This document shows positions 48,423-58,927 of a stretch of DNA of 64,000 nucleotides, in pieces. The stretch spans positions 248,001 through 312,000 of the forward strand of contig JADJOF010000002.1 in assembly GCA_016713885.1 (NCBI GenBank), written 5' to 3'. The notes under the pieces are model-generated. The model saw nothing but the letters and a program-made list of their open reading frames with translations. It made no database searches and had not been told where the DNA came from. The position numbers and the translations under genes were made by a program. This DNA is from Bdellovibrionales bacterium. GTDB lineage: Bacteria > Bdellovibrionota > Bdellovibrionia > Bdellovibrionales > JAMPXM01. Position 1 is the first letter of the stretch, and each line of letters opens with the position of its first letter.

Positions 48423-49013
48423 TTAAAATGCCCAACCGATGTCGATCTCGTTTGCGATACCGCCGCCAAGACCGTTGAAGCCAGCGTCGCGAACAGTGCC
48501 CGAAGAGTCTTTAAGTTCAATTTTGTTGAGCTTTGAAAGTCCCAGGCCCACGCCAACTCGGAAGGAAAAGCCGGAAGGAAGAATCCAGTGATATCCAGCT
48601 AGGCCGGTGAGTCCGAAGCCGGAGGCCTCACCGCTGATTTCGCCGTAGCTTAAACTGTTCTGTGTGACCTTGGCGCTGGCATAGGAGAGGCCGCCCGCGA
48701 GATAAGGTCCATCTTGAAGGGCTGGCGCCCGGAACGAGTAGGCGGCACGAATGCCGACGCCGCTCGCGTTGAAGCGGTAGTCAAAAATTTTAGTGTTCCA
48801 GTAGAGGAAGCTCGGGCCGAGTGTCCAGCGCTCATTTAATTTAACTTCGAAATTTCCAGAGACCGCCCCGACGAGCAGCGGAATGGGCGAGAGGCTCAAG
48901 TGATAGTGATGATCACCGGATGTGACCGCGTTGGCCGAGTCTTCGGCGAACGCATTGAAAGTCGTGAACAAGGCGGCGACTGTCGACAGGGTGACCCAGA
49001 ACGTCTTTTTCAT
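48423..49013 (-). CDS. Outer-membrane beta-barrel protein
   Basis: A 196-residue exported protein. Signal peptide MKKTFWVTLSTVAALFTTFNAFA, then about eight amphipathic strands such as RWTLGPSFLYWNTKIF, GIRAAYSFRAPAL, GPYLAGGLSYASAKV and FSFRVGVGLGLSKLN, ending in DIGWAF. The strand pattern and C-terminal Phe fit a small OmpW/OmpA-like or opacity-type barrel. No specific function is evident. Confidence 0.78.
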   Translation of the reverse strand: MKKTFWVTLSTVAALFTTFNAFAEDSANAVTSGDHHYHLSLSPIPLLVGAVSGNFEVKLNERWTLGPSFLYWNTKIFDYRFNASGVGIRAAYSFRAPALQDGPYLAGGLSYASAKVTQNSLSYGEISGEASGFGLTGLAGYHWILPSGFSFRVGVGLGLSKLNKIELKDSSGTVRDAGFNGLGGGIANEIDIGWAF

Positions 49014-49109
49014 ATTTTAATTTTATGAGCTGAATCATGAGGACTCAATCGTCGTTCGATGGAACTGGATCAAGGTGCTTCAATACCGGTCTGTCGGCTT
49101 CAAAGTGCC

Positions 49110-49143
49110 AAAAAAAAGACCAGGCTTGTGGCCTGGTCTTTCG
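49110..49143 (-). terminator. Intrinsic terminator after fusA
   Basis: On the minus strand: AAAGACCAGGCC, loop ACAA, GCCTGGTCTTT, then more T. It lies about 30 bases after the fusA stop at 49173. Confidence 0.85.
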
Positions 49144-49172
49144 TGCGAGAAGTCGCATTGAAAACAGCGAGC

Positions 49173-51289
<2,117 letters not shown>

Positions 51290-51339
51290 ATCGCTCCATT
51301 TCCCCTTTGGACTGTCCTGTTTGCCTTAAGTCGAGTCCG

Positions 51340-51361
51340 CCGGGATCTGGGAAAATCCCGG
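51340..51361. promoter_or_regulatory. Inverted repeat in the fusA-recQ divergent gap
   Basis: CCGGGAT, an 8-base loop, ATCCCGG: a perfect 7-bp inverted repeat about 50 bases upstream of the fusA start. It would form a hairpin in the fusA leader or serve as an operator. No T run follows on either strand. Confidence 0.4.
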
Positions 51362-51432
51362 ATCTAAATTTGATCTTTTATCTGATCAGAACGAATGTCT
51401 GTAACACGCGAGACGGGACGCGTCTACTGGTC

Positions 51433-51438
51433 TATAAT
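51433..51438 (+). promoter_or_regulatory. Consensus -10 box just upstream of recQ
   Basis: A perfect TATAAT ends six bases before the recQ ATG at 51445. Transcription would start about at the A of ATG, giving a leaderless mRNA. No ribosome site exists upstream of the ATG, which agrees. No good -35 box was seen. Confidence 0.5.
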
Positions 51439-51444
51439 ATTAGT

Positions 51445-52923
51445 ATGTCAGAGAGTGTCCCCAGTAGCCCATTTTTCGAGCAGGCCGAGCGCCTCCGCGC
51501 CGATGTTTTTGAATTTCCCTCTTGGCGGGAGGGACAGGCTGAAATTTTAGCAGCACTTGGCCAGGGGGAAAACGTTTTGGGCGTACTTCCGACGGGGCGT
51601 GGAAAGAGCCTCTGCTATCAGATTCCGGCGATGATGGGTGGCTCGGGAATTGTTTTGGTCGTGTCGCCCCTGATCGCGCTGATGAAGGATCAGGTTGATG
51701 CGGCGCGCGCCAATGGTGTCAGGGCGGCGGCGATTCACTCGGGGCTTTCGCGAGACGAAAAAGAGCAGGTTTTGCGCGACGTCGCCAAGCGGTCGGTGAC
51801 GCTTCTCTATGCGACGCCGGAAAGGTTTCGAAGCGAGCCGTTTTTGGAGGCCATTCGGGCGAGCGGCGGCGTTCGGTTGCTGGCGGTCGATGAGGCGCAT
51901 TGTATTTCGACGTGGGGTCACGATTTTCGTCTCGATTACTCGCGGTTGGGCGATCGCAGGCGAGAACTGGGTTCGCCGCAGACGGTGGCGCTGACGGCGA
52001 CGGCGACGGTTGAAACGCGTGCCGACATTGTTCGACAGCTCGGACTCAATCGCGAAATTTTAGCGGATCCTTGGCGCGGGAATTTGGGTATTGAGGTCCT
52101 TGAAACGATGGGACTGGATGAGAAGCTTCGGGCGTTTGTCATGCTTCGGCATCAGCGGCCGGGGCCGGCGATTGTGTACTTTTCGCTGGTGCAGACGCTT
52201 CGCAAGTTCAGTGAAGAGATCGAGCGTTTTGGAATGAAGCACGTGGTGTATCACGGGCAACTCCAAGACCGTGTGCGCAGGCGCAATCAGGAGGCGTTCA
52301 TTGGCGGCACAGAGGAACTGATGCTCGCGACGCCCGCGTTTGGACTGGGGGTCGATAAGCCGGACGTGCGGCTCTTGGTTCATGCGGAAATCCCTGGAGC
52401 TTTGGAGGGGTATTACCAAGAGATTGGACGAGCAGGACGCGATGGCGAGCGTTCGGAGTGTGCACTCCTTTATGATCGTGATGATGTTTCGATTCAAACC
52501 GACTTTTTGAAGTGGGGAACACCCGATCCAGGATTTATTCAAAGTGTGCACAACTTGATTGCGCGAAACGAGATGCGGGCCAGGCAAGAGGGTTTTGAAT
52601 ATCTGCGGGCGCAGATGAATTTTTATAATCGACGCGACTTTCGCGTGGAGACGGCCGTGCAGCTCCTTGAACGCTGGGGAGCGCTTGAAGGGCGAGAGCC
52701 GCGGGAATGGCGTGCGGTTGGCGAAATCCCGTTGGAGTACCTCGATCAAAAAGCCTTTCAAGAGAACCTGAAGCGTCGCGAACTAAAGCTTCAGCAAATT
52801 GTGAATCTGGCGGAGAGCGACTCGGGCTGCAGGCTTCAGCAGGTATCGTCGGTTTTTGGTAAGATGGAGTCGGGTCGACGTTGTGGGATATGTGATCTTT
52901 GTGCGAAGGAGGTGGGACGATGA
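51445..52923 (+). CDS. recQ: RecQ-family ATP-dependent DNA helicase
   Basis: A 492-residue 3'-5' superfamily 2 helicase. Motifs: the FPSWREGQAEIL Q-motif, Walker A VLPTGRGKSLCYQIPAM, VVSPLIALMKDQV, DEAHCISTWGHDFR, ALTATAT, VYHGQLQ, ATPAFGLGVDKPDVR and QEIGRAGRDGE. A C-terminal zinc site uses Cys in SGCRLQQ and GRRCGICDLC. It lacks an HRDC domain, so it is shorter than E. coli RecQ (609), and the winged-helix part is reduced. The ATG overlaps no upstream gene and seems leaderless. The aat start overlaps its stop (ATGA). Confidence 0.92.
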   Translation: MSESVPSSPFFEQAERLRADVFEFPSWREGQAEILAALGQGENVLGVLPTGRGKSLCYQIPAMMGGSGIVLVVSPLIALMKDQVDAARANGVRAAAIHSGLSRDEKEQVLRDVAKRSVTLLYATPERFRSEPFLEAIRASGGVRLLAVDEAHCISTWGHDFRLDYSRLGDRRRELGSPQTVALTATATVETRADIVRQLGLNREILADPWRGNLGIEVLETMGLDEKLRAFVMLRHQRPGPAIVYFSLVQTLRKFSEEIERFGMKHVVYHGQLQDRVRRRNQEAFIGGTEELMLATPAFGLGVDKPDVRLLVHAEIPGALEGYYQEIGRAGRDGERSECALLYDRDDVSIQTDFLKWGTPDPGFIQSVHNLIARNEMRARQEGFEYLRAQMNFYNRRDFRVETAVQLLERWGALEGREPREWRAVGEIPLEYLDQKAFQENLKRRELKLQQIVNLAESDSGCRLQQVSSVFGKMESGRRCGICDLCAKEVGR

Positions 52924-53639
52924 GTGCGTTTGGAGTAAAGCGCCGGTCGCGATTTCCTGATCCGCGCGAGACAACGGTCGAGGGTATCGTGGCCGCGGGT
53001 GGGGACCTTTTGCCTGAGACATTGATCGACGCTTACACGCATGGCATTTTCCCTTGGCCGCAAGAGGGGATGCCGATGCTCTGGTTTTCGCCTCCCGAGC
53101 GTGGGGTGATTGATCTCAGTGGTGAGCTCAAGGCGCCATCGAGATTCTTACGCGAGTATTCAAAATTGATCGAGAGTGGCTCGATCGAAGTGCGGGCAGA
53201 TACCGCGTTTGACGAGGTCATCGAATCGTGTCGAGTGGCGGCGCGGCAGGGACAGCAAGGGACTTGGATTCTTGGTCCGATGGTCGATGCCTATCGGCGC
53301 TTGCACGAACTCGATGTCGCGCACTCGATTGAAGTCTGGGAAGATGGCGAATTGGTGGGCGGCCTTTATGGCGTATTTCTTCGCGGCGTTTTTAGCGGTG
53401 AGAGTATGTTTCATCGCCGGCCGAATCGGGGTAAGATAGCGTTGTGGGCTTTGATGCAGAAGTTAAAGGCCGCGCAGTTGCCGTTTCTTGATGTGCAGAT
53501 GGTGACGCCGGTCGTGGCGAGCTTCGGTGGTGTTTTGATTTCACGCGACGAGTATTTGAGGCGGCTGCAAGACGCGCAGACGCGATGGGAGAAGGGTGCA
53601 TGGCGATTCGAGTGGGCGAAGGGACCGTGGTCACTCTGA
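52920..53639 (+). CDS. aat: Leucyl/phenylalanyl-tRNA-protein transferase
   Basis: Aat adds Leu or Phe from aminoacyl-tRNA to N-terminal Lys or Arg of proteins, marking them for ClpS-ClpAP under the N-end rule. The 239-residue product has GIVAAGGDLLPETLIDAYTHGIFPW, the PMLWFSPPERGVI motif, TWILGPMVDAYRRLHE, HSIEVWEDGELVGGLYGV and FSGESMFHR, all family hallmarks. AAGGAGGTG precedes ATG 52920. The FKBP gene starts inside its 3' end, 40 bases before the stop. recQ-aat-FKBP appear to be one transcript. Confidence 0.95.
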   Translation: MSAFGVKRRSRFPDPRETTVEGIVAAGGDLLPETLIDAYTHGIFPWPQEGMPMLWFSPPERGVIDLSGELKAPSRFLREYSKLIESGSIEVRADTAFDEVIESCRVAARQGQQGTWILGPMVDAYRRLHELDVAHSIEVWEDGELVGGLYGVFLRGVFSGESMFHRRPNRGKIALWALMQKLKAAQLPFLDVQMVTPVVASFGGVLISRDEYLRRLQDAQTRWEKGAWRFEWAKGPWSL

Positions 53640-54126
53640 GTTATCGATTGCAGACAGAGAACGGCGACGTGCTTGAAGACCGAACGCCTGAAAATCCATT
53701 TGAGTTTCAGTTTGGCTGTGGCGAAACACTCCCGGCGATTGAGAGCATTATCCGCGGAAAAACGGAGGGCTTTGAGGCATCACTCGGAGTGGCGCGGCGG
53801 CTGAGGCCTATGGGGACTATCGCGATGATCTCTTGGTGCGTGTCCCGCTCGATCGATTTCCGGTTCCGTCAGACGTGCAAGTGGGAATGAAGTTTGGAAC
53901 GGTCGGTCCCGATGGCGAACCGCTGACAGTTCGCGTGATCGAAGTGGATGAAGAGGAATGTGTCGTCGATGGCAATCATCCACTTGCGGGGCTTGCGATC
54001 GAAATTGATTTAAAAATTCTCAAAATTGAGGCGGCTGAAGGCTCGGATGAAATCGACAGTTCAGCGGACGAGTCGGGGGAACACGAAGACATCGTCGTTC
54101 CAAAAGTCCGACGTGTTTTGCATTAG
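53600..54126 (+). CDS. FKBP-type peptidyl-prolyl isomerase, SlyD-like, frame-broken
   Basis: From ATG 53600 the frame gives the FKBP start VVTLSYRLQTENGDVLEDR and PFEFQFGCGETLPAIE...GKTEGFEASLGVA. It is lost at GCGCGG near 53793-53798. One missing C there restores APAAEAYGDYRDDLLVRVPL, the SlyD-type flap region, then VGPDGEPLTVRVIEVDEEECVVDGNHPLAG, including the typical D.NHPLAG. The end is an acidic Glu/Asp/Ser tail of about 35 residues rather than the His-rich SlyD tail. The restored length is about 175. It folds proteins and may chaperone them in the cytoplasm. Confidence 0.82.
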
Positions 54127-54145
54127 CGAATAGTAAAGTTGGAAC

Positions 54146-54778
54146 ATGATGAAAAATTGGAGCACGGTTTTTCGGTCGAAGATGTGTTCAGTTGCCGCCG
54201 AGGCCCAGGATTCGGCGCATGACCTCTTGCATTTTGAGCGGGTCGTGAAAGTGGCGGCACTCCTCGCAAAAGAAGAGGGAGCCGAGTGGAGCGTGGTGGA
54301 GCCGGCGGCGTGGCTTCACGATTTGGTGATCGTTCCGAAAAACAGTCCGCTTCGGGCGCAGGCTTCTCGATTGTCAGCAGAGGCTGCGATTCAGTTCCTG
54401 CGCGAAGAAAGTTATCCGGAAGAGTATTTCGCTTCGATTGCGCACGCGATTGAAGCACATAGCTTTAGTGCCGGTGTGGTGCCGCAGACGCTAGAGGCGC
54501 GAATCGTTCAAGATGCCGACCGTCTCGATGCGCTTGGTGCTGTGGGAATTGCACGATGTTTTGTGACTGCGGGAATTTTACAGCGCCCCCTGTATGCGGA
54601 AGACGATCCGTTTTGCGATTCGCGCAAACCGGACGATTTAAAGTACACGCTCGATCATTTTGAGCAAAAGCTATTGCGACTACCTGCGATGATGACAACA
54701 GCGGCCGGGCGCCGAGAAGGTGAGAGGCGAGCTCGGGTCATGCAGGATTACCTGGCGGCATTTCGACTGGAGATTTAG
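54146..54778 (+). CDS. HD-domain phosphohydrolase
   Basis: A 210-residue protein of the YedJ-like HD group. The His and Asp metal ligands appear as DLLHFERVVKVA, AAWLHDLVIV (HD motif) and the late IVQDADRLDALGAVG. YFASIAHAIEAHSFS holds the middle His pair. These enzymes hydrolyse phosphate esters of nucleotides or similar; the substrate is unknown. ATG 54146 follows TTGGAAC. A 9-bp inverted repeat GAGACAAAA/TTTTGTCTC lies after its stop at 54793-54830. Confidence 0.85.
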   Translation: MMKNWSTVFRSKMCSVAAEAQDSAHDLLHFERVVKVAALLAKEEGAEWSVVEPAAWLHDLVIVPKNSPLRAQASRLSAEAAIQFLREESYPEEYFASIAHAIEAHSFSAGVVPQTLEARIVQDADRLDALGAVGIARCFVTAGILQRPLYAEDDPFCDSRKPDDLKYTLDHFEQKLLRLPAMMTTAAGRREGERRARVMQDYLAAFRLEI

Positions 54779-54792
54779 TCGTAGTCGAAGGT

Positions 54793-54830
54793 GAGACAAA
54801 AAGTGTCTTTGGTTGCGGGTATTTTGTCTC
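54793..54830. repeat. Inverted repeat between HD hydrolase and cytochrome cluster
   Basis: GAGACAAAA, 20-base spacer, TTTTGTCTC. It has no T run after the right arm but is close to the cytochrome cluster, whose first gene starts at 54913. It may be a weak terminator or an operator of that cluster. Confidence 0.35.
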
Positions 54831-54912
54831 GACGGCCGTTTGGTTGTGCAAGTCTTACCGGACAGCAAAAGAACGCAGTTTTCTAGTTGAGGTGTCGTGT
54901 ATTCTTGGCGAC

Positions 54913-56124
54913 ATGAAAACGATATTCGCCTTTTTAATTGTTGCACTGGGCAGCGGTGTGGCGCAAGCGCGCGTTGAGTATGCCGTTCGCAATGGATTTG
55001 TAAGCTGTATGCAATGTCATGTGAGCCCGGCGGGAGCCGGTATCCGCAACATGGGCGGAAAGCTCTATGGCTTTAGGAACTACGAGGCCAATCCCCTATC
55101 GCAATCAGAGCTTTACCAAGCGGACGTTCGATCGGCGTTCATGCACACAAGTTCTGAAAAGCTGCCGTCGCGACGCGGTTTTATGGTGATGTCGACCAAT
55201 GGCGCCGTGTCGTTGCCGATCGTCAAGAGCGACGAAGGTTGGTCGATGGGCTTTGTTGGAAGTTACGGTTTTGGAATGCTTGAATCGGGCCTTCGGGATT
55301 CATACGCTATTTTCACGGCGCCCGGTGGCAAGGGCCTGGTCGATGCGGTTTTGGTCGGGCGCACCAAACCGGCGTTTGGATTGGCCACGGATGAGCATCG
55401 AACATACGTGCGCCTACAGTCGCGCACGACGTATGCTCTTCGCGATTTTGAAACGGGCGTTATGGTATCGGGAACACCGCTTTACTCCTTTCACTATGAC
55501 TTGATGATGACAAGCGGCGAAAAAACACTCGCGGGCGCTGGCGGAAGTTCGGGAAGTTCAACAAGTCCTTGGGGGCTTTACGCCAATGTTCGAATGATTC
55601 CGTTCCATGGACCGCTAACATTGGGTGCAAGCTACAATCAGCAGGGAAATCAGAATCTGAGTTACGATGCTGAAGCGATGTCGGCATCAGCCGGTGTGGC
55701 ACTTGAAAAACTGACGTTTGGTTTGTTGCCGGGAGTGTTTCTTGTCGAGGGTGCTCGCGCACACGGATGGAACAATCAGACGATGAACCCGTCGCTCGCA
55801 TCGACATTTGGTGCGGCGGCACAAGCGGGATGGTTTACGGCATTTGCGGACGCATGGTCAGAGGCCTTGCTTGCGCAGCTTTCTCTCGACTTGACTCAAC
55901 ACCTCACGGCGCTGGGTAAAGCGGAGCAATTTACGCCAGACGTCGGGTATCCAGGAGATTCATTTTTCCGCTATGGCGGCGGTCTTCGTTGGTACATGAA
56001 CTCAAATGCGAATTTACAGCTGATGTACGAAAGTTCGTATTCGTCGCGAGCGGGAATGAATAGTTCGTCGGGTGTGCCCGCCGTTGAGAATTTTGCCTAT
56101 GCACTTTTACATTTATGGTTGTGA
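54913..56124 (+). CDS. Outer-membrane beta-barrel with N-terminal haem c motif
   Basis: A 403-residue exported protein. Signal peptide MKTIFAFLIVALGSGVAQA, then at about residues 34-38 CMQCH, a covalent haem c site, in the context VSCMQCHVSPAGAGIRNMGG. The remaining 350 residues show amphipathic strands (MGFVGSYGFGMLE, TYVRLQSRTTYALRDF, GLYANVRMI, LTLGASYNQQG, FFRYGGGLRWYMNSNANLQLMYESSY) typical of a barrel, ending FAYALLHLWL. A single haem at the periplasmic mouth of a barrel suggests an electron-transfer porin. Two c-type cytochrome genes follow directly. ATG 54913 lacks a strong ribosome site. Confidence 0.7.
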   Translation: MKTIFAFLIVALGSGVAQARVEYAVRNGFVSCMQCHVSPAGAGIRNMGGKLYGFRNYEANPLSQSELYQADVRSAFMHTSSEKLPSRRGFMVMSTNGAVSLPIVKSDEGWSMGFVGSYGFGMLESGLRDSYAIFTAPGGKGLVDAVLVGRTKPAFGLATDEHRTYVRLQSRTTYALRDFETGVMVSGTPLYSFHYDLMMTSGEKTLAGAGGSSGSSTSPWGLYANVRMIPFHGPLTLGASYNQQGNQNLSYDAEAMSASAGVALEKLTFGLLPGVFLVEGARAHGWNNQTMNPSLASTFGAAAQAGWFTAFADAWSEALLAQLSLDLTQHLTALGKAEQFTPDVGYPGDSFFRYGGGLRWYMNSNANLQLMYESSYSSRAGMNSSSGVPAVENFAYALLHLWL

Positions 56125-56134
56125 GGAAAGAGTT

Positions 56135-56530
56135 ATGAAAGCGTTGGTTGAAATCTTGAGAACGACAGCATTTGGGTGCCGAAAAACGTCAATTTCTTAC
56201 GGCGAGCGGGCTGGAAATGCGCTTTGTCTTGCTGCGGCGGCATTTTTATTTGCTGGATCGGCATGGGGCGCAAAGTCCCAAGCTCCAAAGCCGCCACTGA
56301 GTGCTCCGACTTCGGCTGCGGCCTGCGTGGGTTGTCATGGCGAAGCCGGAGTGAGTGCCAATTCGTTATGGCCAAATTTGGCAGGGCAAAAGCGGGACTA
56401 TTTGGCCAAACAGCTGAAGGCTTTTCGCGATCAAGACCGAGTGGACCCGATGATGAACGCGATCGCTCAGTCACTTTCTGACTCCGATATTGAAGCGCTC
56501 ACGGCCTACTACTCGAGCTTAAAGCCATAG
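56135..56530 (+). CDS. Periplasmic monohaem cytochrome c (class I, c4/c553-like)
   Basis: A 131-residue protein. The ATG follows GAGGAAAGAG. It has a long N-terminal region (about 30 residues) before the signal helix AGNALCLAAAAFLFAGSAWGA. The mature part has CVGCHG with the haem-binding Cys pair and His, the PNLAGQKRDYLAKQLKAFRDQDR stretch, and a late Met region (MMNAIAQSLSDSDIEALTAYYSSLKP). These are typical of cytochromes of the c4/c553 type. It begins 10 bases after the beta-barrel gene and is probably its electron partner. Confidence 0.9.
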   Translation: MKALVEILRTTAFGCRKTSISYGERAGNALCLAAAAFLFAGSAWGAKSQAPKPPLSAPTSAAACVGCHGEAGVSANSLWPNLAGQKRDYLAKQLKAFRDQDRVDPMMNAIAQSLSDSDIEALTAYYSSLKP

Positions 56531-56640
56531 GACATAAGGACTACGATCGGGGCCGTGAAATTGCACGGTCTTGAAGTGTTGAATGAAAGATGAGTCGGCA
56601 AACACGGATTGTTTGTACGAGAGGAATTGCCGAGGTTTTT

Positions 56641-57633
56641 GTGAGTCAAGAAAAACAGATCATTTTAGCAGGATTTGCCGCTTTGACAGTGGTGTCGATG
56701 GTCGTCGGTTGCGACAATGGGGGCGCACATCGAGACATCGTTCCAAATGTTGTGATAGCAAAGCCGGTTGCGAAAGGTGACTGTGTTCCCTTTACGGCGG
56801 TGTCGAAGGCGATTTTTGAGCCAAAGTGCAAGAGCTGCCATGGTGATGGTAGCCCCAATAAGAATTGGCTCGATCACGGTATCGCGTCACAGTTCACAAA
56901 TAATATCTTAGATAAAGTGAGCAACAACCCGCCCAAAATGGGCGGGAATGCGATGCCCATGGGCGGTTCACTTTCGCCGGATGAAATTGCGCTTTTGAAA
57001 TCGTGGATTGATGGTGGAGCACAGAAGGTTTGTGCAAGTGAGCCAGTCAAAGCTCCAAGTAACACTCCTTCGAACTCTCCGGCGAATACTCCGTCGAATG
57101 CGCCTGTGAATGCTCCAGCGCCGACAACAATTGCGGACACCTGTATCGGCTGTCATGGTGCCAACGGTGGTGGTGTGAGCGAGGACTTTCCAAACCTCGC
57201 CGGTTTGAGTGTTGCCTATATTGAAAAGCAACTTCGGGACTTCCGCAGTGGCGACCGCGTTGATGCGATGATGGGTGGTTTTGCTCAAGGCCTTAAAGAT
57301 GATGAGATGACGAAGCTTGCGGAGTATTTTAATAAAATGCCCCCTGTGGAGCCGCCAGTGATTGCCACCGGCAATGCGCCTGCAGACGTTGCGGTTTGCA
57401 CATCATGTCATGGTAGCGGTGGAATGGCGAATGCGACCGCGATGCCTGGGGTTCCAAATTTGGCGGGACAAAAGACGACCTATATCGTGAAACAGTTGAA
57501 GTCATTTAAAACTCAGAATCGAAAAGATGCGACGATGTCCGCGTTCGTTGGCTCGCTGAGCGATGCTCAAATTGAAGCTATCGCGAAGTATTTTTCGGGA
57601 TTGAAGCCGGTCGCGCCGACGGTGGCTCAATAG
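56641..57633 (+). CDS. Trihaem cytochrome c lipoprotein
   Basis: A 330-residue protein. GTG 56641 follows GAGG and opens a lipoprotein signal (IILAGFAALTVVSMVVGC). Three CxxCH sites follow: CKSCHGDG, CIGCHGANGG and CTSCHGSGG. The first domain (about 30-130) has the spaced Met/Gly pattern of a cytochrome c with PMGGSLSPDEIALLKSWIDGGA. Then comes a Pro/Asn/Ser linker with repeats of about four residues (SNTP, SNSP, ANTP, SNAP), then two domains of the c4 type. It would be anchored in a membrane and hold three haems. The IS lies just downstream. Confidence 0.9.
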   Translation: MSQEKQIILAGFAALTVVSMVVGCDNGGAHRDIVPNVVIAKPVAKGDCVPFTAVSKAIFEPKCKSCHGDGSPNKNWLDHGIASQFTNNILDKVSNNPPKMGGNAMPMGGSLSPDEIALLKSWIDGGAQKVCASEPVKAPSNTPSNSPANTPSNAPVNAPAPTTIADTCIGCHGANGGGVSEDFPNLAGLSVAYIEKQLRDFRSGDRVDAMMGGFAQGLKDDEMTKLAEYFNKMPPVEPPVIATGNAPADVAVCTSCHGSGGMANATAMPGVPNLAGQKTTYIVKQLKSFKTQNRKDATMSAFVGSLSDAQIEAIAKYFSGLKPVAPTVAQ

Positions 57634-57656
57634 GTTGCTCGATCTCACCCACGTAT

Positions 57657-57695
57657 TGACTCATGGCTAAACCATACCGAAGGAGCGATGAGTCA
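57657..57695 (+). repeat. Inverted repeat TGACTCAT / ATGAGTCA after the trihaem gene
   Basis: TGACTCAT at 57657-57664 and ATGAGTCA at 57688-57695 could form a hairpin of 8 bp with a 23-base loop. The right arm is the terminal repeat of the IS, so the left arm may be a host sequence of chance similarity or part of an older insertion. Confidence 0.35.
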
Positions 57696-58927
57696 GGATC
57701 CAGTTTTGGGCCTCTGACTTCTTTTTATCTCATCGACATGTTCGAAGAATTCCTTGAGCTTCTGGTCGAGTCTTTGTTTGAGGTCGATTGGGTTTCTGGA
57801 GTGTACCTCGGATCCGATTCTGACTTTGTCGGCCTCGGGAACAAGTGAGCAGTCAAGCAGACGCTGAGCTGGTGTTTTGGGTTCATCGTAGTGCTTGATC
57901 GATCCACCGATTCGCTCTTTGGCTACGAGCTTCATCGATGGCGTGAAGTAGTTCTGGAGCGGACACCAGTACGCTTGATAGATCTCATTCATCATCGGCA
58001 CAAGCGATGGATCGTCGAACCTCTCATAGCCGAAAAGCTCGCGGACGTGGGTCCAGTTCTTTTGCTCGACATGGGCGTTGTCGTTTTTCTTGTAGGCTCG
58101 ACGCCTTACGAAGTTGATTGGTGCTGGGCGTTTTGAGAAGTACGAATAGAGAACGTCGTTGATGAATTCAGAACCGTTATCTGAAGCGAAACCAACCAAC
58201 ATGAACGGCACTCGAGACTCGATCTTTTCACGGCGCTTGTGACGCCGGCAGCATCTTTTGTCCAGCACGAGCGAAGCTCAGTCCAACCAGAGAACAAATC
58301 GACGACCGTAAGTGTGTTCGCGTACTCGCCTGCAATCGAATTTCCGCAGTGGGCAACTGTGTCGCCTTCGACAAAACCTGAACCTTCGTCTCGCCGTCCA
58401 AGAGCTTAAGTGGAATCTTGGTCTTCATTTTTATCGACGGTCTTGTTGTTGAGAGCCCTTTTCCAAGCGACCTTCGATGAAGTTTTAAAAGTCGATCAAT
58501 GGTCGAGGCGCTCATCTGAAGGAGCAACGCCTTTCTTCGGTCGCTTGTTTTATAAAATGGAAGCCACAGTGGCATAGCCGCCTTCATCTTCTTTGAACAG
58601 ATGTAGCTCATAAGCCCCATAGCGCCTTTAAGTCGCTCAGCGCATCGATGTAGCGCGAAGCAGGCCCCGGGCGCTTACGTGCGTCTGGCCCCTTGGCTTT
58701 GCCATTTAAAATTTGAATCGCATGCTTGCGGGACCGATACCCGCAGACCTGGCAAAATTCGTCCAAAATCGCAGACTTTTGTTTTCGCTTTGCATTTTTA
58801 TAGCGGTCCCGAATTTCATCGGTGTACGCTCGACGGAACTCGATGGGCATGGTCTTACCTCCGTGTAAGAACTCAGATTTATTGGTCTAAATCCGATCCT
58901 ACTTGGGTTTGAGATCATGACTCATCG
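57685..58927 (-). mobile_element. Degenerate insertion sequence with terminal inverted repeats
   Basis: The left end CGATGAGTCAGGATC (57686-57700) and the right end GATCATGACTCATCG (58913-58927) are inverted repeats with 14 of 15 matches. AGGA stands just outside both ends (57681-57684 and 58928-58931), a possible 4-base target duplication. The transposase stop codon lies inside the left repeat. The element is about 1.24 kb. It sits between the cytochrome cluster and the exported-protein gene and interrupts no recognisable gene. Confidence 0.65.
57693..58850 (-). pseudogene. DDE/rve transposase, broken by three frame lesions
   Basis: From ATG 58850 the frame reads MPIEFRRAYTDEIRDRYK then GYRSRKHAIQILNG, an HTH-type start. 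Losses occur near 58613 (missing C), 58378 (missing G) and 58226 (missing A). Joined, the protein holds the integrase core: Asp in VEGDTVAHCGN, Asp in FASDNGSEF and Glu in NAHVEQKNWTHV, which together make the DDE triad, followed by the C-terminal part ending QRPKTGS. About 385 residues are expected. The general pattern is that of integrase-core transposases of the ISNCY or IS481-like kind; the exact IS family is not certain. Confidence 0.7.

Noticed and set aside
57657..58925. TGACTCAT on both sides read as an 8-base target duplication of the IS
   Set aside because: With this boundary the ends are not inverted repeats, while CGATGAGTCA ends match 14 of 15 bases and include the transposase stop codon.
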